Shown here piece by piece: positions 49,377 through 57,505 of a DNA stretch of 64,000 nt (position 1 is its first letter; each line of letters starts with the position of its first letter). This DNA comes from Salinarimonas chemoclinalis (GTDB lineage: Bacteria > Pseudomonadota > Alphaproteobacteria > Rhizobiales > Beijerinckiaceae). Below the pieces are notes generated by a model. The model was not told the DNA's origin and did not search any database. It worked only from the letters and a program-made list of their open reading frames with translations. The stretch covers positions 1 to 64,000 of the forward strand of contig NZ_JBGMWH010000001.1 of the NCBI RefSeq assembly GCF_041514305.1, written 5' to 3'. Position numbers and translations under genes: made by a program.

Positions 49377-50127
49377 CGGGCTCCGTCTCCCCGGGCTGCG
49401 CCTCCGCCCGCGGGGAAGCGTCTTCCGACGCGGGCTGCGGCGCGGGCTGCGGCGCGGGCTGCGGCACCGGCTGCGGCGCCGGGTCCGTGCGGGCCGGGAT
49501 CGGCGCGATCATCGGCTCGGGCGTGGGCGGCGGCGTCTCGACCGCGAGCGCGGCGGCCCAGCCCTCCGGCAGGCGCACGCGCACGTCGTCCTCGATGCGC
49601 TGGCGGGCCTGCGGCCAGAGCGCGCGCCCGTCGATGGCGAGCGTGTTCCCGGACAGCCGGGCCTCGCCCTCGGCGAGGCGGGCGAGGGCGGAGAGCGCCA
49701 CGGCCGCGACCTCCGGCGGCGCGGGCTCGGCGGCGGGATCGACGGCGAGATCGGCGAAGACGGGTTCGGCGACGAAGCGGGCGCGCGCCGCGATCAGGAT
49801 CGCCGCGCGCTCGGCCTCGTCCGGCACCGTGCCGGAGAGGTGCAGGCCGTCCGTGTCGCGGCTGGCGACGAAGGGCGGAGGGCCGGCGGGCTGCGCCGCG
49901 GTCTCGACGGCGGGGCGTTCGTCGGCTCCGGCCGCGACCGCGGGCGTCGCGTCGGCCGGCGGGGCGGCGGGATCTGCCCGCGCGACCGAGCCCGTGACCT
50001 GCGGGTCGACGGAGGGACGCGCCGCCGGGTCGCCGCCGGCGGGGGCGAGCCACAGCAGCGCCGCGAGCGCCGTCGCGGTGCCGGCGAAGGCGCTCGTCGC
50101 GAGCGCGAGGCGGGACGTGCGCGTCAT
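49282..50127 (-). CDS. BON-like membrane-anchored protein at the end of a T3SS operon
   Basis: A 281-aa protein of unknown role. An N-terminal helix (10-30) is an anchor or signal. After a Pro/Ala-rich linker come two BON-like segments: about 89-130 (DGLHLSGTVPDEAERAAILI) and 140-198 (GEARLSGNTLAIDGRALW), resembling the paired BON repeats before OmpA-type domains. The C-terminal third is QPAP-rich. GGAGG precedes the ATG by 8 nt. It lies downstream of sctV on the same strand with a 94-bp gap, so it may be an undescribed injectisome component. Confidence 0.6.
   Translation of the reverse strand: MTRTSRLALATSAFAGTATALAALLWLAPAGGDPAARPSVDPQVTGSVARADPAAPPADATPAVAAGADERPAVETAAQPAGPPPFVASRDTDGLHLSGTVPDEAERAAILIAARARFVAEPVFADLAVDPAAEPAPPEVAAVALSALARLAEGEARLSGNTLAIDGRALWPQARQRIEDDVRVRLPEGWAAALAVETPPPTPEPMIAPIPARTDPAPQPVPQPAPQPAPQPASEDASPRAEAQPGETEPASAPAAYAVLPPSAREGVLAGLARHPLPPRR
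49431..49482 (-). repeat. 12-bp tandem repeats encoding PQPA units
   Basis: About four copies of a 12-bp unit (GCGGGCTGCGGC form on the plus strand) sit in frame in the BON-like gene and encode PQPAPQPAPQPVPQPA, a proline-rich spacer typical of periplasm-spanning proteins. Confidence 0.7.
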
Positions 50128-50221
50128 CGAGGACCTCCCCTCGGCGCGCCGGACGCGCCGTTGCGTGTGTGTCGTCCACCCATGCCGGGCGAGGATGACG
50201 AAAGCGAGGCGCGCGCGGTCC

Positions 50222-52267
50222 TCACGCCGCCGCCCGCGCCGCGCCGACGACACCCACCGTGCGGACCTGGTAGTCCGGCGCCACGTCGGTGAAGCTGAGC
50301 ACCGGCAGGTCGACGCGGTGCTGCTTGAGCAGGCGCCGCGCCGGCCGGCGCAGGTCGGCGGGGGTCATCAGGGAGAGCGGCGTGCCCGGCGCGGCGTTCT
50401 CCTCGACGCTCGCGCGCACCGCGTCGACGAGCGCGCGCACCGTCTCCTCGGCGTTGCGCAGGCCCACCGGGCCGGCCTCCGGCCCCGCCGAGCGGCGGAT
50501 CGTCGCCTCGGTCTCGGGGGAGAGGACGAGGGCGTTGATGACCTGCTCGCCGTCCGCGGCGGCGTGGGAGATCTGGCGGCGGAGGAAGCCGCGCACCGCC
50601 TCGGAGATCACGTCCGGGTCCTGCCCGCGCTGCGAGGACTGCGCGAGCCCCTCGAGCACGAGCCGGGGCGGCACGAGGCCGACGCCGTCGTCGAGGAGGC
50701 GACGCAACGTGTCGACGAGGGTCATCAGCGGCATCAGCTGCTGGATGTCGGTGGCGAGCCGGCCGCAGGCGGGCTCGACGTCCTTGAGCCACTGCGTCAC
50801 TTCCGGCACGCCGAAGAGCGAGGCCGCGAAGCGCAGCCGCACGCGCGACAGCTCTTCCGCGTAGAGCCGCGCCTGCGCGTCCTCGAGCGGCTCGCGCTCG
50901 AGGACGTCGGGCACGGTGAAGCGCTCGACGGGGACGTCGTCGATGTGGATGACGACCTCGCCACGTCCGAGCGCCGGCTCGTAGACGTAGCCGACGGAGG
51001 GCGCCGAGAAGCCCATCCGACGCAGGAACATCTGCTTCGTGCGCTCGACGTGGACGTAGGCCGCGTTGGGCCGCAGCTTGTCGAGGAAGACCGGGTCCCC
51101 GTAGATGACGATGATGTCCCCCGGCTGTGCCTCGCGCAGCGGCAGCTCGTCCGCGGCGAGGCCGGCGCGGGCCGCCGGCGCCGGCGACGGCGCGTCGGCG
51201 CCGGTCCCCTCCGCCGCTCCCGCGGCGGGAGGCGCGCCCGTCGCCGCGCCCGAGCCGCGCTCCGCGGGCGACGCGTCGGCGTCCGCCGCGTGCGCGCGGC
51301 GCGGGCGCAGCATCGCCCAGGCGATACCGCCGAGTACGGCCGCCAGGATCAGGAACACCATCGTCGGGAAGCCGGGGATGAACCCCATCGCGGCGGCGAC
51401 CACCGCGCCCACGGCGATCGCCTTCGGCTCGGCGCCGAGCTGGCGGGTGATGTCGCGCCCGAGGTCGCTGTCCTTCTCCGTCGTCACGCGCGTGACGATG
51501 GTGCCGGCCGCGAGCGCGATGAACATCGCCGGGATCTGCGCGATCAGCCCGTCGCCGACCGAGAGCAGCACGTAGAGTCGCCCCGCCTCGCCCGCGTCGA
51601 GCCCACGCTGGAGCATGCCGATGGTCATGCCGCCGACGAGGTTGATGAAGACGATGATCAGCCCCGCGATGGCGTCCCCCTTGACGAAGCGCATGGCGCC
51701 GTCCATCGCGCCGTGGAACTGCATCTCCAGCTGCAGCGTGCGGCGCTTCTCGCGCGCCTCCTCGGCGGTGATGTCGCCCGAGCGCACGTCGGAATCGATC
51801 GACATCTGCTTGCCCGGCAGGGCGTCCAGCGTGAAGCGCGCGGAGACCTCCGAGATGCGCTCGGCGCCCTTCGTGACCACCATGAACTGCACGACGGCGA
51901 TGATCAGGAAGATCACGAGGCCGACGACGATGTTGCCCGCGATCACGAACTCGCCGAACGCGACGATCAGCTCGCCGGGATCGCCGGTGGCGAGGATGAG
52001 GCGCGTCGTCGCGACGGAGAGCGCGACGCGCATGACGCTCGTCATCAGGATGATGGCGGGGAACGTCGAGAGGTCGAGCGGGTGGCGCAGGTAGGTCGCC
52101 GTGATCAGCACGACGAGGGAGAGCGTCAGGTTGACGGCGAGCAGCGCGTCGATCAGCAGCGTCGGCAGCGGCAGGACGAGCATCGCCACGATCAGCACGA
52201 AGAAGACCGCGAAGACGAGATCCTGGCGCTTGGCGGCCTGTGCCAGGAAGCGGTCGAGCGCGCGCAT
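50222..52267 (-). CDS. sctV: T3SS export gate protein SctV
   Basis: A 681-aa inner-membrane export gate of the injectisome (FlhA/YscV/RhcV family). The N-terminal half has about eight helices with the FHIPEP-type cytosolic loop region ERISEVSARFTLDALPGKQMSIDSD and conserved VKGDAIAG. An Ala/Pro-rich linker of about 55 residues follows, then the cytoplasmic nonamer-ring domain. The ATG at 52267 is preceded by GTGAGGGCGGGCGGG; an in-frame GTG at 52282 overlaps the sctD stop and is the alternative. Second to last gene of the minus-strand operon. Confidence 0.94.
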   Translation of the reverse strand: MRALDRFLAQAAKRQDLVFAVFFVLIVAMLVLPLPTLLIDALLAVNLTLSLVVLITATYLRHPLDLSTFPAIILMTSVMRVALSVATTRLILATGDPGELIVAFGEFVIAGNIVVGLVIFLIIAVVQFMVVTKGAERISEVSARFTLDALPGKQMSIDSDVRSGDITAEEAREKRRTLQLEMQFHGAMDGAMRFVKGDAIAGLIIVFINLVGGMTIGMLQRGLDAGEAGRLYVLLSVGDGLIAQIPAMFIALAAGTIVTRVTTEKDSDLGRDITRQLGAEPKAIAVGAVVAAAMGFIPGFPTMVFLILAAVLGGIAWAMLRPRRAHAADADASPAERGSGAATGAPPAAGAAEGTGADAPSPAPAARAGLAADELPLREAQPGDIIVIYGDPVFLDKLRPNAAYVHVERTKQMFLRRMGFSAPSVGYVYEPALGRGEVVIHIDDVPVERFTVPDVLEREPLEDAQARLYAEELSRVRLRFAASLFGVPEVTQWLKDVEPACGRLATDIQQLMPLMTLVDTLRRLLDDGVGLVPPRLVLEGLAQSSQRGQDPDVISEAVRGFLRRQISHAAADGEQVINALVLSPETEATIRRSAGPEAGPVGLRNAEETVRALVDAVRASVEENAAPGTPLSLMTPADLRRPARRLLKQHRVDLPVLSFTDVAPDYQVRTVGVVGAARAAA

Positions 52268-52278
52268 CCCGCCCGCCC

Positions 52279-53310
52279 TCACAGGCCGTAGAAGACGCGC
52301 TGGCGCACGCCGTCCCGGTCGAGCAGCACGCTCGTCTCGTCGATGGCGACGATCCGCGCGCCGCTCGGCAGCTGCTGGTTCGCCCCGTAGCGCCGTCCGT
52401 CCGACCCGATGAGGTAGGCCTCCGGCTGGAGCACGACCGTCTCGAAGAAGTCCGCCTCGCGCGCGTCCGAGGCGAGGGCGAGCTCGATCGGCGTCGGGGA
52501 GCGGGTGCGGAAGCCGGCGATCACCTCCATCGCGCGCGCGCGCTCCTCGGGCGTGACGTCGCCCTCGACGACGAGCCCGTCCTCGCGGGGCGAGACGCGC
52601 AGTTGCGGCACGAGGCTCGCCGAGACGAAGGCGAGGCGCAGCGCGTCCGCCTCCCGCGCGAGGCGGACGGCGGGGTCCTCGGGGGCGGGGAGCGCGGCGG
52701 GGCGCAGCAGCTCCGGCGCGTCCGCTCGCGTGCGGGCCTGCGCGACCGTCGGCGCGACGTCGGGCGTGCCCCCTCCGACGAGGAGCCCGGCGAGGCCGAG
52801 CGCGATCCCGCCGACGACGAGGAGGGCCGGCAGCTTCGAGCGCTCGACGACGAGCGCCGTCTTCGGCGGCGTGAAGGCGATGTCGAAGCGGTAGCCGACG
52901 CCGACCGTGAACTGCGCCCGCTCCGGGAACAGGACGGGCCGGCCCTCGGCGAGCGCGCGCCCGCGGGCGCTCACGCCGGGGGCGAGCGCGGTCAGCGTGA
53001 CGAGGCAGGCGGAGCCGACGGTCTCGAGCCGCACGTTCGCGATCTCGGGCTCGTCGAGGTCCGGGATGATGATGTCGGCCTGCGGGCTCGCGCCGACGAC
53101 GAAGGAGCCCGCCTCGAAGGCCTGGGCGAAGAGCACCTCGCCGTCCTCCGCGACCGAGACGTGGAAGGGCCGCGGCAGCGGTGCGGGCTCGGGGGGCGCG
53201 CCCTCGGGGGCGAGCGCCTCCGGCATCGCGCCGTCGTCCGCCGGCATGGCGTCCGCCGGCTCCGCGTCGCCGATCGTGCGCCGCAATCGCGTCGTCAGGG
53301 CCGCGAACAT
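52279..53310 (-). CDS. sctD: T3SS inner-ring protein SctD
   Basis: A 343-aa protein. A disordered start leads to an FHA-like cytoplasmic domain (about 48-150), one membrane helix (159-181) and a periplasmic part with a single BON-like repeat (about 210-285) and the family ending IGSDGRRYGANQQLPSGARI. The usual SctD has three periplasmic ring-building domains, so this is a short version. AGGAG lies 8 nt before the ATG. It is 22 bp after sctC1. Confidence 0.82.
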   Translation of the reverse strand: MFAALTTRLRRTIGDAEPADAMPADDGAMPEALAPEGAPPEPAPLPRPFHVSVAEDGEVLFAQAFEAGSFVVGASPQADIIIPDLDEPEIANVRLETVGSACLVTLTALAPGVSARGRALAEGRPVLFPERAQFTVGVGYRFDIAFTPPKTALVVERSKLPALLVVGGIALGLAGLLVGGGTPDVAPTVAQARTRADAPELLRPAALPAPEDPAVRLAREADALRLAFVSASLVPQLRVSPREDGLVVEGDVTPEERARAMEVIAGFRTRSPTPIELALASDAREADFFETVVLQPEAYLIGSDGRRYGANQQLPSGARIVAIDETSVLLDRDGVRQRVFYGL

Positions 53311-53332
53311 GGAGCGTCTCTCCTGGTGTGCG

Positions 53333-54187
53333 TCAGCTCGGCGCGCGGTCGCGCAGGCCGAACCGGATCACATCGATGGGTCCGAGCGGCTCGGGGGTGT
53401 CGGCCCGCAGGCCGACGATGATCGATTCCAGCCGCGAGGCGAGCCGCGGCGGCGCGAAGATGCGAGCGATGCCGTTGCGCTCGTCCACCTCGAGGGCGAA
53501 GTCCACGTTGACGAGCCCGAAACGCGCGACGGCGTCGCGGATCTCGGCATCGCTCACGCCGTCGATCCGGAAGGTCCGCACCGTGGCGGTGTCGGCCCGC
53601 GCGATATCGACGAGATCCCGTTCCGCGAACCATACGAGATTGTACCGACGCGTCAATCGGTCCAGCACGTCACGGACCGTGCCGTCGAGCCGCACCGCGC
53701 TGACGGTCTCGCCCTCGAGCCGGTCGTTGATCCGCATGCGCAGGCCTGCGATCTCGGCGAGGTCGCGGAAGACGGCGTCGAGGGGGCGCTCGCGCACGAA
53801 GAAGGAGACCGGCGTCTCGAAGCGCTCCGGCACGCGCTCGCGCGCCGCGGGGCTCGCGGGCGTCGGCGGCGCCTCGCCGGGCGCGGGCTCCGGCGCGGGG
53901 CGCAGGCCGTCGGCGAGGGCCGCGGGGGAGCCTGGGCGCGGGGCCGGCGGCGGGAACTGCTCGACGACCGGGGGCTCGCCCCGCGCGCGTGGGTGGGGCG
54001 CGACCGGCAGCGGGGCGTGCCGCGCCTCGGGCGCGGGATGGGGAACGGGCCCGGCCGGGAGGTGCACGGGCGGGGGCTCGTACCGCGCCGCCGGGTGCGG
54101 CATGTCGGCGGCGCGCGCGGGCACGTCCGCGAGCGCGCCCGCGGCTGCAACGACCAGGTACATGACGCAGGCTCCTCGTCTGCGCAT
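53333..54187 (-). CDS. sctC1: Secretin N-terminal protein SctC1 (RhcC1-like)
   Basis: A 284-aa exported protein: signal peptide (1-27), Pro/Ala-rich linker (about 30-115), then secretin N-type domains at about 120-265 (VSFFVRERPLDAVFRDLAEI, RLDGTVRDVLDRLTRRYNLV). The secretin pore domain is absent. In rhizobia the injectisome secretin is split into RhcC1 (N-domains) and RhcC2 (pore), and this protein matches the first. GGTGGAG precedes the ATG. The pore half is not found in the window. First gene of the minus-strand operon. Confidence 0.75.
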   Translation of the reverse strand: MRRRGACVMYLVVAAAGALADVPARAADMPHPAARYEPPPVHLPAGPVPHPAPEARHAPLPVAPHPRARGEPPVVEQFPPPAPRPGSPAALADGLRPAPEPAPGEAPPTPASPAARERVPERFETPVSFFVRERPLDAVFRDLAEIAGLRMRINDRLEGETVSAVRLDGTVRDVLDRLTRRYNLVWFAERDLVDIARADTATVRTFRIDGVSDAEIRDAVARFGLVNVDFALEVDERNGIARIFAPPRLASRLESIIVGLRADTPEPLGPIDVIRFGLRDRAPS

Positions 54188-54382
54188 GGGCTCCACCTCT
54201 CCCACCCGGCTAACGACCGGTGGGCGTACGACAAGGGATCATTAACCAGGGATATTAAGCATCGATGAACTCGGTTGCGGCATATTTAATCCATTATGTA
54301 ATGAGTTTAACGTATGTATTTTCATCTTGACGCATTGTTCTAACATGGCAATATGCATCCATCGTAGCCAATGGAGGTGAGC
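54188..54382. promoter_or_regulatory. AT-rich divergent control region of the T3SS
   Basis: The 195-bp gap between sctC1 and the first small plus-strand gene. From about 54228 to 54365 the sequence is strikingly AT-rich for this genome, with several TATTTAAT- and TAATGAG-like stretches that could be promoters in both directions. No rhizobial tts box was recognised. The low GC suggests a site for H-NS-like silencing or a dedicated activator. Confidence 0.55.
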
Positions 54383-54607
54383 ATGGTAGCGAGAACCGAT
54401 GCCGGCAACGCGGGCGTCCAGGACGCGATCGCCAACTACGGCCAGCAGGCCGAGAACGCGACCGCCATCAACGAGGCGCAGCGCGAGTCGTACTCGACCG
54501 TGATGGCCGAGCAGCGCGCGACCGACACCCACGTCGCCGCCGAGGACCAGGCGACCAACAACAACAAGCGGATCGCCAACGCGATCAGCCAGAACTCGCG
54601 GGGCTGA
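54383..54607 (+). CDS. Very small T3SS-locus protein 1 (needle or secreted candidate)
   Basis: A 74-aa protein. The start at 54383 has a strong GGAGGTGA site. It is hydrophilic, helical, without Cys or signal peptide, and rich in Asn, Gln and Ala, as needle subunits (SctF, NopA) and early secreted T3SS proteins are. Size fits a needle protein, but the conserved needle pattern is not seen. A very strong hairpin follows at 54611-54652. Function is inferred from position only. Confidence 0.6.
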   Translation: MVARTDAGNAGVQDAIANYGQQAENATAINEAQRESYSTVMAEQRATDTHVAAEDQATNNNKRIANAISQNSRG

Positions 54608-54610
54608 CCC

Positions 54611-54652
54611 AGCACGGCCGCGTCGCGCCGACCGACGCGTGACGCGGCCGTG
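54611..54652 (+). terminator. 13-bp hairpin after small protein 1
   Basis: Perfect 13-bp stem GCACGGCCGCGTC/GACGCGGCCGTGC with a 16-nt loop, right after the stop. No T-tract. It may partly stop transcription or protect the upstream mRNA, giving protein 1 a higher dose than the genes behind it. Confidence 0.65.
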
Positions 54653-54678
54653 CCGCCGGCCCGAGCACGGAGGAGATC

Positions 54679-54888
54679 ATGCCGACGGATCAGAGCGTCG
54701 ACGCCACGCTGCGGCTCACCGCCGCCCAAGGGGACGCCGCCCAGGTCATGGGCGCCGACTTCCGCGACACCTACGGCCAGGTGAGCCTCAACCAGCGCCT
54801 GGTCGATTTCCACGAGGCCAACACCACGGCGGTCGGCAACCTCGTCAAGAGCGGCGCCGACATGGCGGAGCAGCTGGTGCGCGCCTGA
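54679..54888 (+). CDS. Very small T3SS-locus protein 2
   Basis: A 69-aa helical, acidic protein without Cys or signal peptide (LRLTAAQGDAAQVMGADFRD, then VSLNQRLVDFHEANTTAVGN). GGAGGAG lies before the ATG. No family is recognised. Position and size suggest a needle-type or secreted T3SS protein, or a chaperone. A palindromic hairpin follows at 54895-54916. Confidence 0.6.
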   Translation: MPTDQSVDATLRLTAAQGDAAQVMGADFRDTYGQVSLNQRLVDFHEANTTAVGNLVKSGADMAEQLVRA

Positions 54889-54894
54889 GGACGT

Positions 54895-54916
54895 CGGCGC
54901 GCCGCTCGGCGCGCCG
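54895..54916 (+). terminator. Palindromic hairpin after small protein 2
   Basis: CGGCGCGCCG, CT, CGGCGCGCCG: a perfect 10-bp stem with a 2-nt gap (in practice a 4-nt loop). It lies 6 bp after the stop. It could end transcription or attenuate it before the next gene, whose own promoter may lie in the moderately AT-rich 54930-55080. Confidence 0.6.
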
Positions 54917-55092
54917 CACGTTCGATGTTCCAGCGGTCGAATAACCTAAGCGCATGGACGAGTTCTGGCGGTCTCGATGGATCGGGGCATGCATGCTTCC
55001 GGCGCGACCGGCATCATCGTTGATTAGTGATTGACTCTCTCCAACGCGGACGTGTATCACACGTTCTGCGGCATCCGTGTTGGAGGAAAGCT

Positions 55093-55344
55093 ATGGCTCA
55101 GGGCGGAAACAACCTGAACGTCGAGGGCACGATCGCCAGCCTCGAGCAGACGATGGCCCAGTACGCGGCGCTCAACGACGCGAACGCGCAGTTCAGCGCC
55201 TTCATGACGACCGAGGCCACCGAGCTGCAGAGCGTGCTGTCCGCGGACACGATCCGTCGCGACGGCTCGCGCCAGACGACCAGCAGCGCCGGTCAGATGG
55301 CCAAGGACGTCAAGAACATGTCGAACGAGCTCACGCGCGGTTGA
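55093..55344 (+). CDS. Very small T3SS-locus protein 3 (needle candidate)
   Basis: An 83-aa helical protein (EGTIASLEQTMAQYAALNDA, then MAKDVKNMSNELTRG) without Cys or signal. The length and the helix-turn-helix-like pattern (two amphipathic helices split by TTEATELQSVLSADT) are those of needle subunits such as SctF. GGAGGAAAG gives a good ribosome site. This is the best of the three for the needle, but no motif proves it. Confidence 0.62.
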   Translation: MAQGGNNLNVEGTIASLEQTMAQYAALNDANAQFSAFMTTEATELQSVLSADTIRRDGSRQTTSSAGQMAKDVKNMSNELTRG

Positions 55345-55412
55345 TCGATCCGCGCGTACTGCGGCCGAAAGTCGCAGGCGCGCGATCGGCCTTCCGATCA
55401 GGAGAAGGCTGG

Positions 55413-55700
55413 ATGGCAGACGGTCCCGACGGCGTGCGCATGTTCGACCCGGCCGCCCTGGGCGGCGCGGGACAGGCGCGCCCGGGGGAGCGGGCCGTCG
55501 CGGAGGCGGTGCTCGCCTTCGAGACGCTGATGGTGCAGTCGCTCGTCGCCTCGGGTTTCGCGCAGCAGAACCTGCTGCGGAACCTCCCCGGCAACGACGT
55601 CGGCAACAAGATCCAGAAGATGCGCTCCGAGGAAGAGGAGCGCATGCGCGAGATCGAGCAGGAGCTCGAGGAACAGGAACGCGAGGCCGAGCGCGGCTGA
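55413..55700 (+). CDS. Small coiled-coil T3SS-locus protein
   Basis: A 95-aa protein with a helix around residues 30-50 (AVLAFETLMVQSLVASGFAQQ) and a very charged C-terminal coiled coil (RSEEEERMREIEQELEEQER). AGGAGAAGG precedes the ATG. No family is recognised. T3SS clusters carry small helical chaperones of this size (SctE- or SctG-like needle chaperones), which is the most likely role by position. It lies 69 bp after protein 3 and 100 bp before sctI. Confidence 0.6.
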   Translation: MADGPDGVRMFDPAALGGAGQARPGERAVAEAVLAFETLMVQSLVASGFAQQNLLRNLPGNDVGNKIQKMRSEEEERMREIEQELEEQEREAERG

Positions 55701-55800
55701 GACCGACAGGACGCCGGGCGTCCCGCGCACGGATCGTAGCGCGCACGGGCACGATCGCTCGCGCGGCCGCCCGCTTGCCCGCACACGGGACGAGAGCGCC

Positions 55801-56634
55801 ATGGATCCGACCCAGCTCCAGCCCGCCGATCTCGGCGGGATCGCCCAGACCGCGGGTCCGCTCGCCGGGGCGATCCCGCAGGCGGGCGCCTTCCAGGCGG
55901 TCTACCGCGAGACGCTGGAGGCGCCGCCGGCCCGGCGCGGCGTCGATCTCGCCAACGACGTCCGCGCGACGGCCGAGGGCTTCATGAACCTCGAGCGCAC
56001 GCTCAATACCGAGCGCGTGCGCATGTTCCAGGCGCTCGTGCCCGACCTCGCGCTCGATTCCCGACCCGGCGTCGCCGTCGACGGGCGCGGGCGCGAGATG
56101 CAGGTGGTGCGCGCCGGCGGCGCGGCGGCTTTGCCGGGAGGGGACCGCGTCGGCGGCGGGGGCGACGGCGCGGTCGCCTACGGCGGCGCGCTCGCCCGCG
56201 ATTCCGATCGCGTCTCGCTGGGCGTGCGCCCGCTCTACAGCGACGCGCCGGCGAGCGTGCCCAAGGGCCTGATGTCGCCGCTCGTGCAGAACGCGCTCGG
56301 CCTGCCCGAGGGCACCGGCAACGGCGAGATCGATTTCGCCCGCCAGCTCGAGCGGCTCGACAACGCCTCGATGGGGCTCATGGAGCGCATGGCGCAGAGC
56401 CAGCGCTCGCTGCCCGCGGATGCCACGCTCTCGGACAACATGCGCCAGTTCGGCGAGCTCTCCGCGATCTCGCAGGAGTTCAGCCGCGTCACCACCTCGA
56501 AGGCCGTCGTCGCGCAGCTCTATGTCGGCGTGTACGAGGAGGTGAAGAACAAGGCGCTCACCGCGGTGAACCTCATCCAGTCCGCCTTCAACAAGCTTAA
56601 CCAAGTCTTCAACCAGCTCAAGTCAGGGTCGTGA
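55801..56634 (+). CDS. sctI: T3SS inner rod protein SctI (NolB-like)
   Basis: A 277-aa protein directly upstream of sctJ, the position of NolB/SctI in rhizobial clusters. The C-terminal 100 residues (SQRSLPADATLSDNMRQFGE ... VAQLYVGVYEEVKNKALTAV) form the helical region expected of an inner rod protein, while the N-terminal two thirds are longer than in classical SctI (about 110-165 aa). There is a 166-aa leading part with Gly-rich linker. Assigned mainly by position, with moderate support from the C-terminus. Confidence 0.6.
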   Translation: MDPTQLQPADLGGIAQTAGPLAGAIPQAGAFQAVYRETLEAPPARRGVDLANDVRATAEGFMNLERTLNTERVRMFQALVPDLALDSRPGVAVDGRGREMQVVRAGGAAALPGGDRVGGGGDGAVAYGGALARDSDRVSLGVRPLYSDAPASVPKGLMSPLVQNALGLPEGTGNGEIDFARQLERLDNASMGLMERMAQSQRSLPADATLSDNMRQFGELSAISQEFSRVTTSKAVVAQLYVGVYEEVKNKALTAVNLIQSAFNKLNQVFNQLKSGS

Positions 56635-56695
56635 TCCATGCCGAGGAACCCGCCGAGAGACCTCCCCGGCCGCACGATCCACCGATGACGCCGCC

Positions 56696-57505
56696 ATGAT
56701 CGCGATCCGCACCCTCGCCGTCCTCCTCGTCGCGCTGACGCTCGCCGCCTGCAAGACGGAGCTCTACGAGGGGCTCGATCAGCGCGAGGCGAACGCCATG
56801 GTCGCGGCGCTGTCGCGGGTGGGGATCCAGGCGTCGCGCGAGGAGATGGACCCGGGATCGTTCCGCGTGATGGTCGCGCAGGACGACCTCGCAGCCGCCG
56901 TCGAGGCGCTGGAGCGGGTCGGCCTGCCGCGGGAACGCTACCAATCGCTGGGCGAGATATTCCCCGGCGACGGGCTCATCGTCTCGCCCTACGAGCAGCG
57001 CGTCCGCACCATGTTCGCGCTCAACCAGGAAATCTCGCGCACCGTGACGATGATCGACGGCGTCGTGAACGCGCGCGTGCACGTCGTGCTGCCGGATCTC
57101 GACCTGCGCGGCCAGCCGCTGAACCGTCCCTCCGCCTCCCTCGTCGTGCAGCACGCGGCGGGGGTCTCGGCGGAGGATCTCGGCGCGCGCATCCGGCTCG
57201 TCGTCGCCAACGCCGTGCAGGGCCTGAGCTACCGGGACGTGGCGGTGGCGTTCTTCCCCGTCTCCGGTGCCGCCGACGCGGTCGTCGACACGCAGCCGGC
57301 TCCCGCCGCCGCGCCGCTTCGTCCGCTCGACGCCCCGGTCCCGGCGGATGTCTCGGCGCCCGCCGGCGGGCCGGGCGGATCTCTCCTCGTCTGGCTCGCC
57401 GCGGCGGGGCTCGTCGCGGCGGGCGTCGGGCTCTGGCTGCGCGATCGCCTGCGCGAGCGCGGCGGCGGCGGCGTGCGTCGCGCCCAGAGCGGGGGCGAGG
57501 CGTGA
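56696..57505 (+). CDS. sctJ: T3SS inner-ring lipoprotein SctJ
   Basis: A 269-aa lipoprotein: signal peptide with LAAC lipobox (C19), then the YscJ/FliF ring-building domains (KTELYEGLDQREANAMVAAL, SRTVTMIDGVVNARVHVVLP) and a C-terminal membrane helix (about 228-250) with a positive tail. All the family marks of SctJ are present. It forms the inner-membrane ring with SctD. It is coupled to sctK by GTGA overlap. Confidence 0.95.
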   Translation: MIAIRTLAVLLVALTLAACKTELYEGLDQREANAMVAALSRVGIQASREEMDPGSFRVMVAQDDLAAAVEALERVGLPRERYQSLGEIFPGDGLIVSPYEQRVRTMFALNQEISRTVTMIDGVVNARVHVVLPDLDLRGQPLNRPSASLVVQHAAGVSAEDLGARIRLVVANAVQGLSYRDVAVAFFPVSGAADAVVDTQPAPAAAPLRPLDAPVPADVSAPAGGPGGSLLVWLAAAGLVAAGVGLWLRDRLRERGGGGVRRAQSGGEA

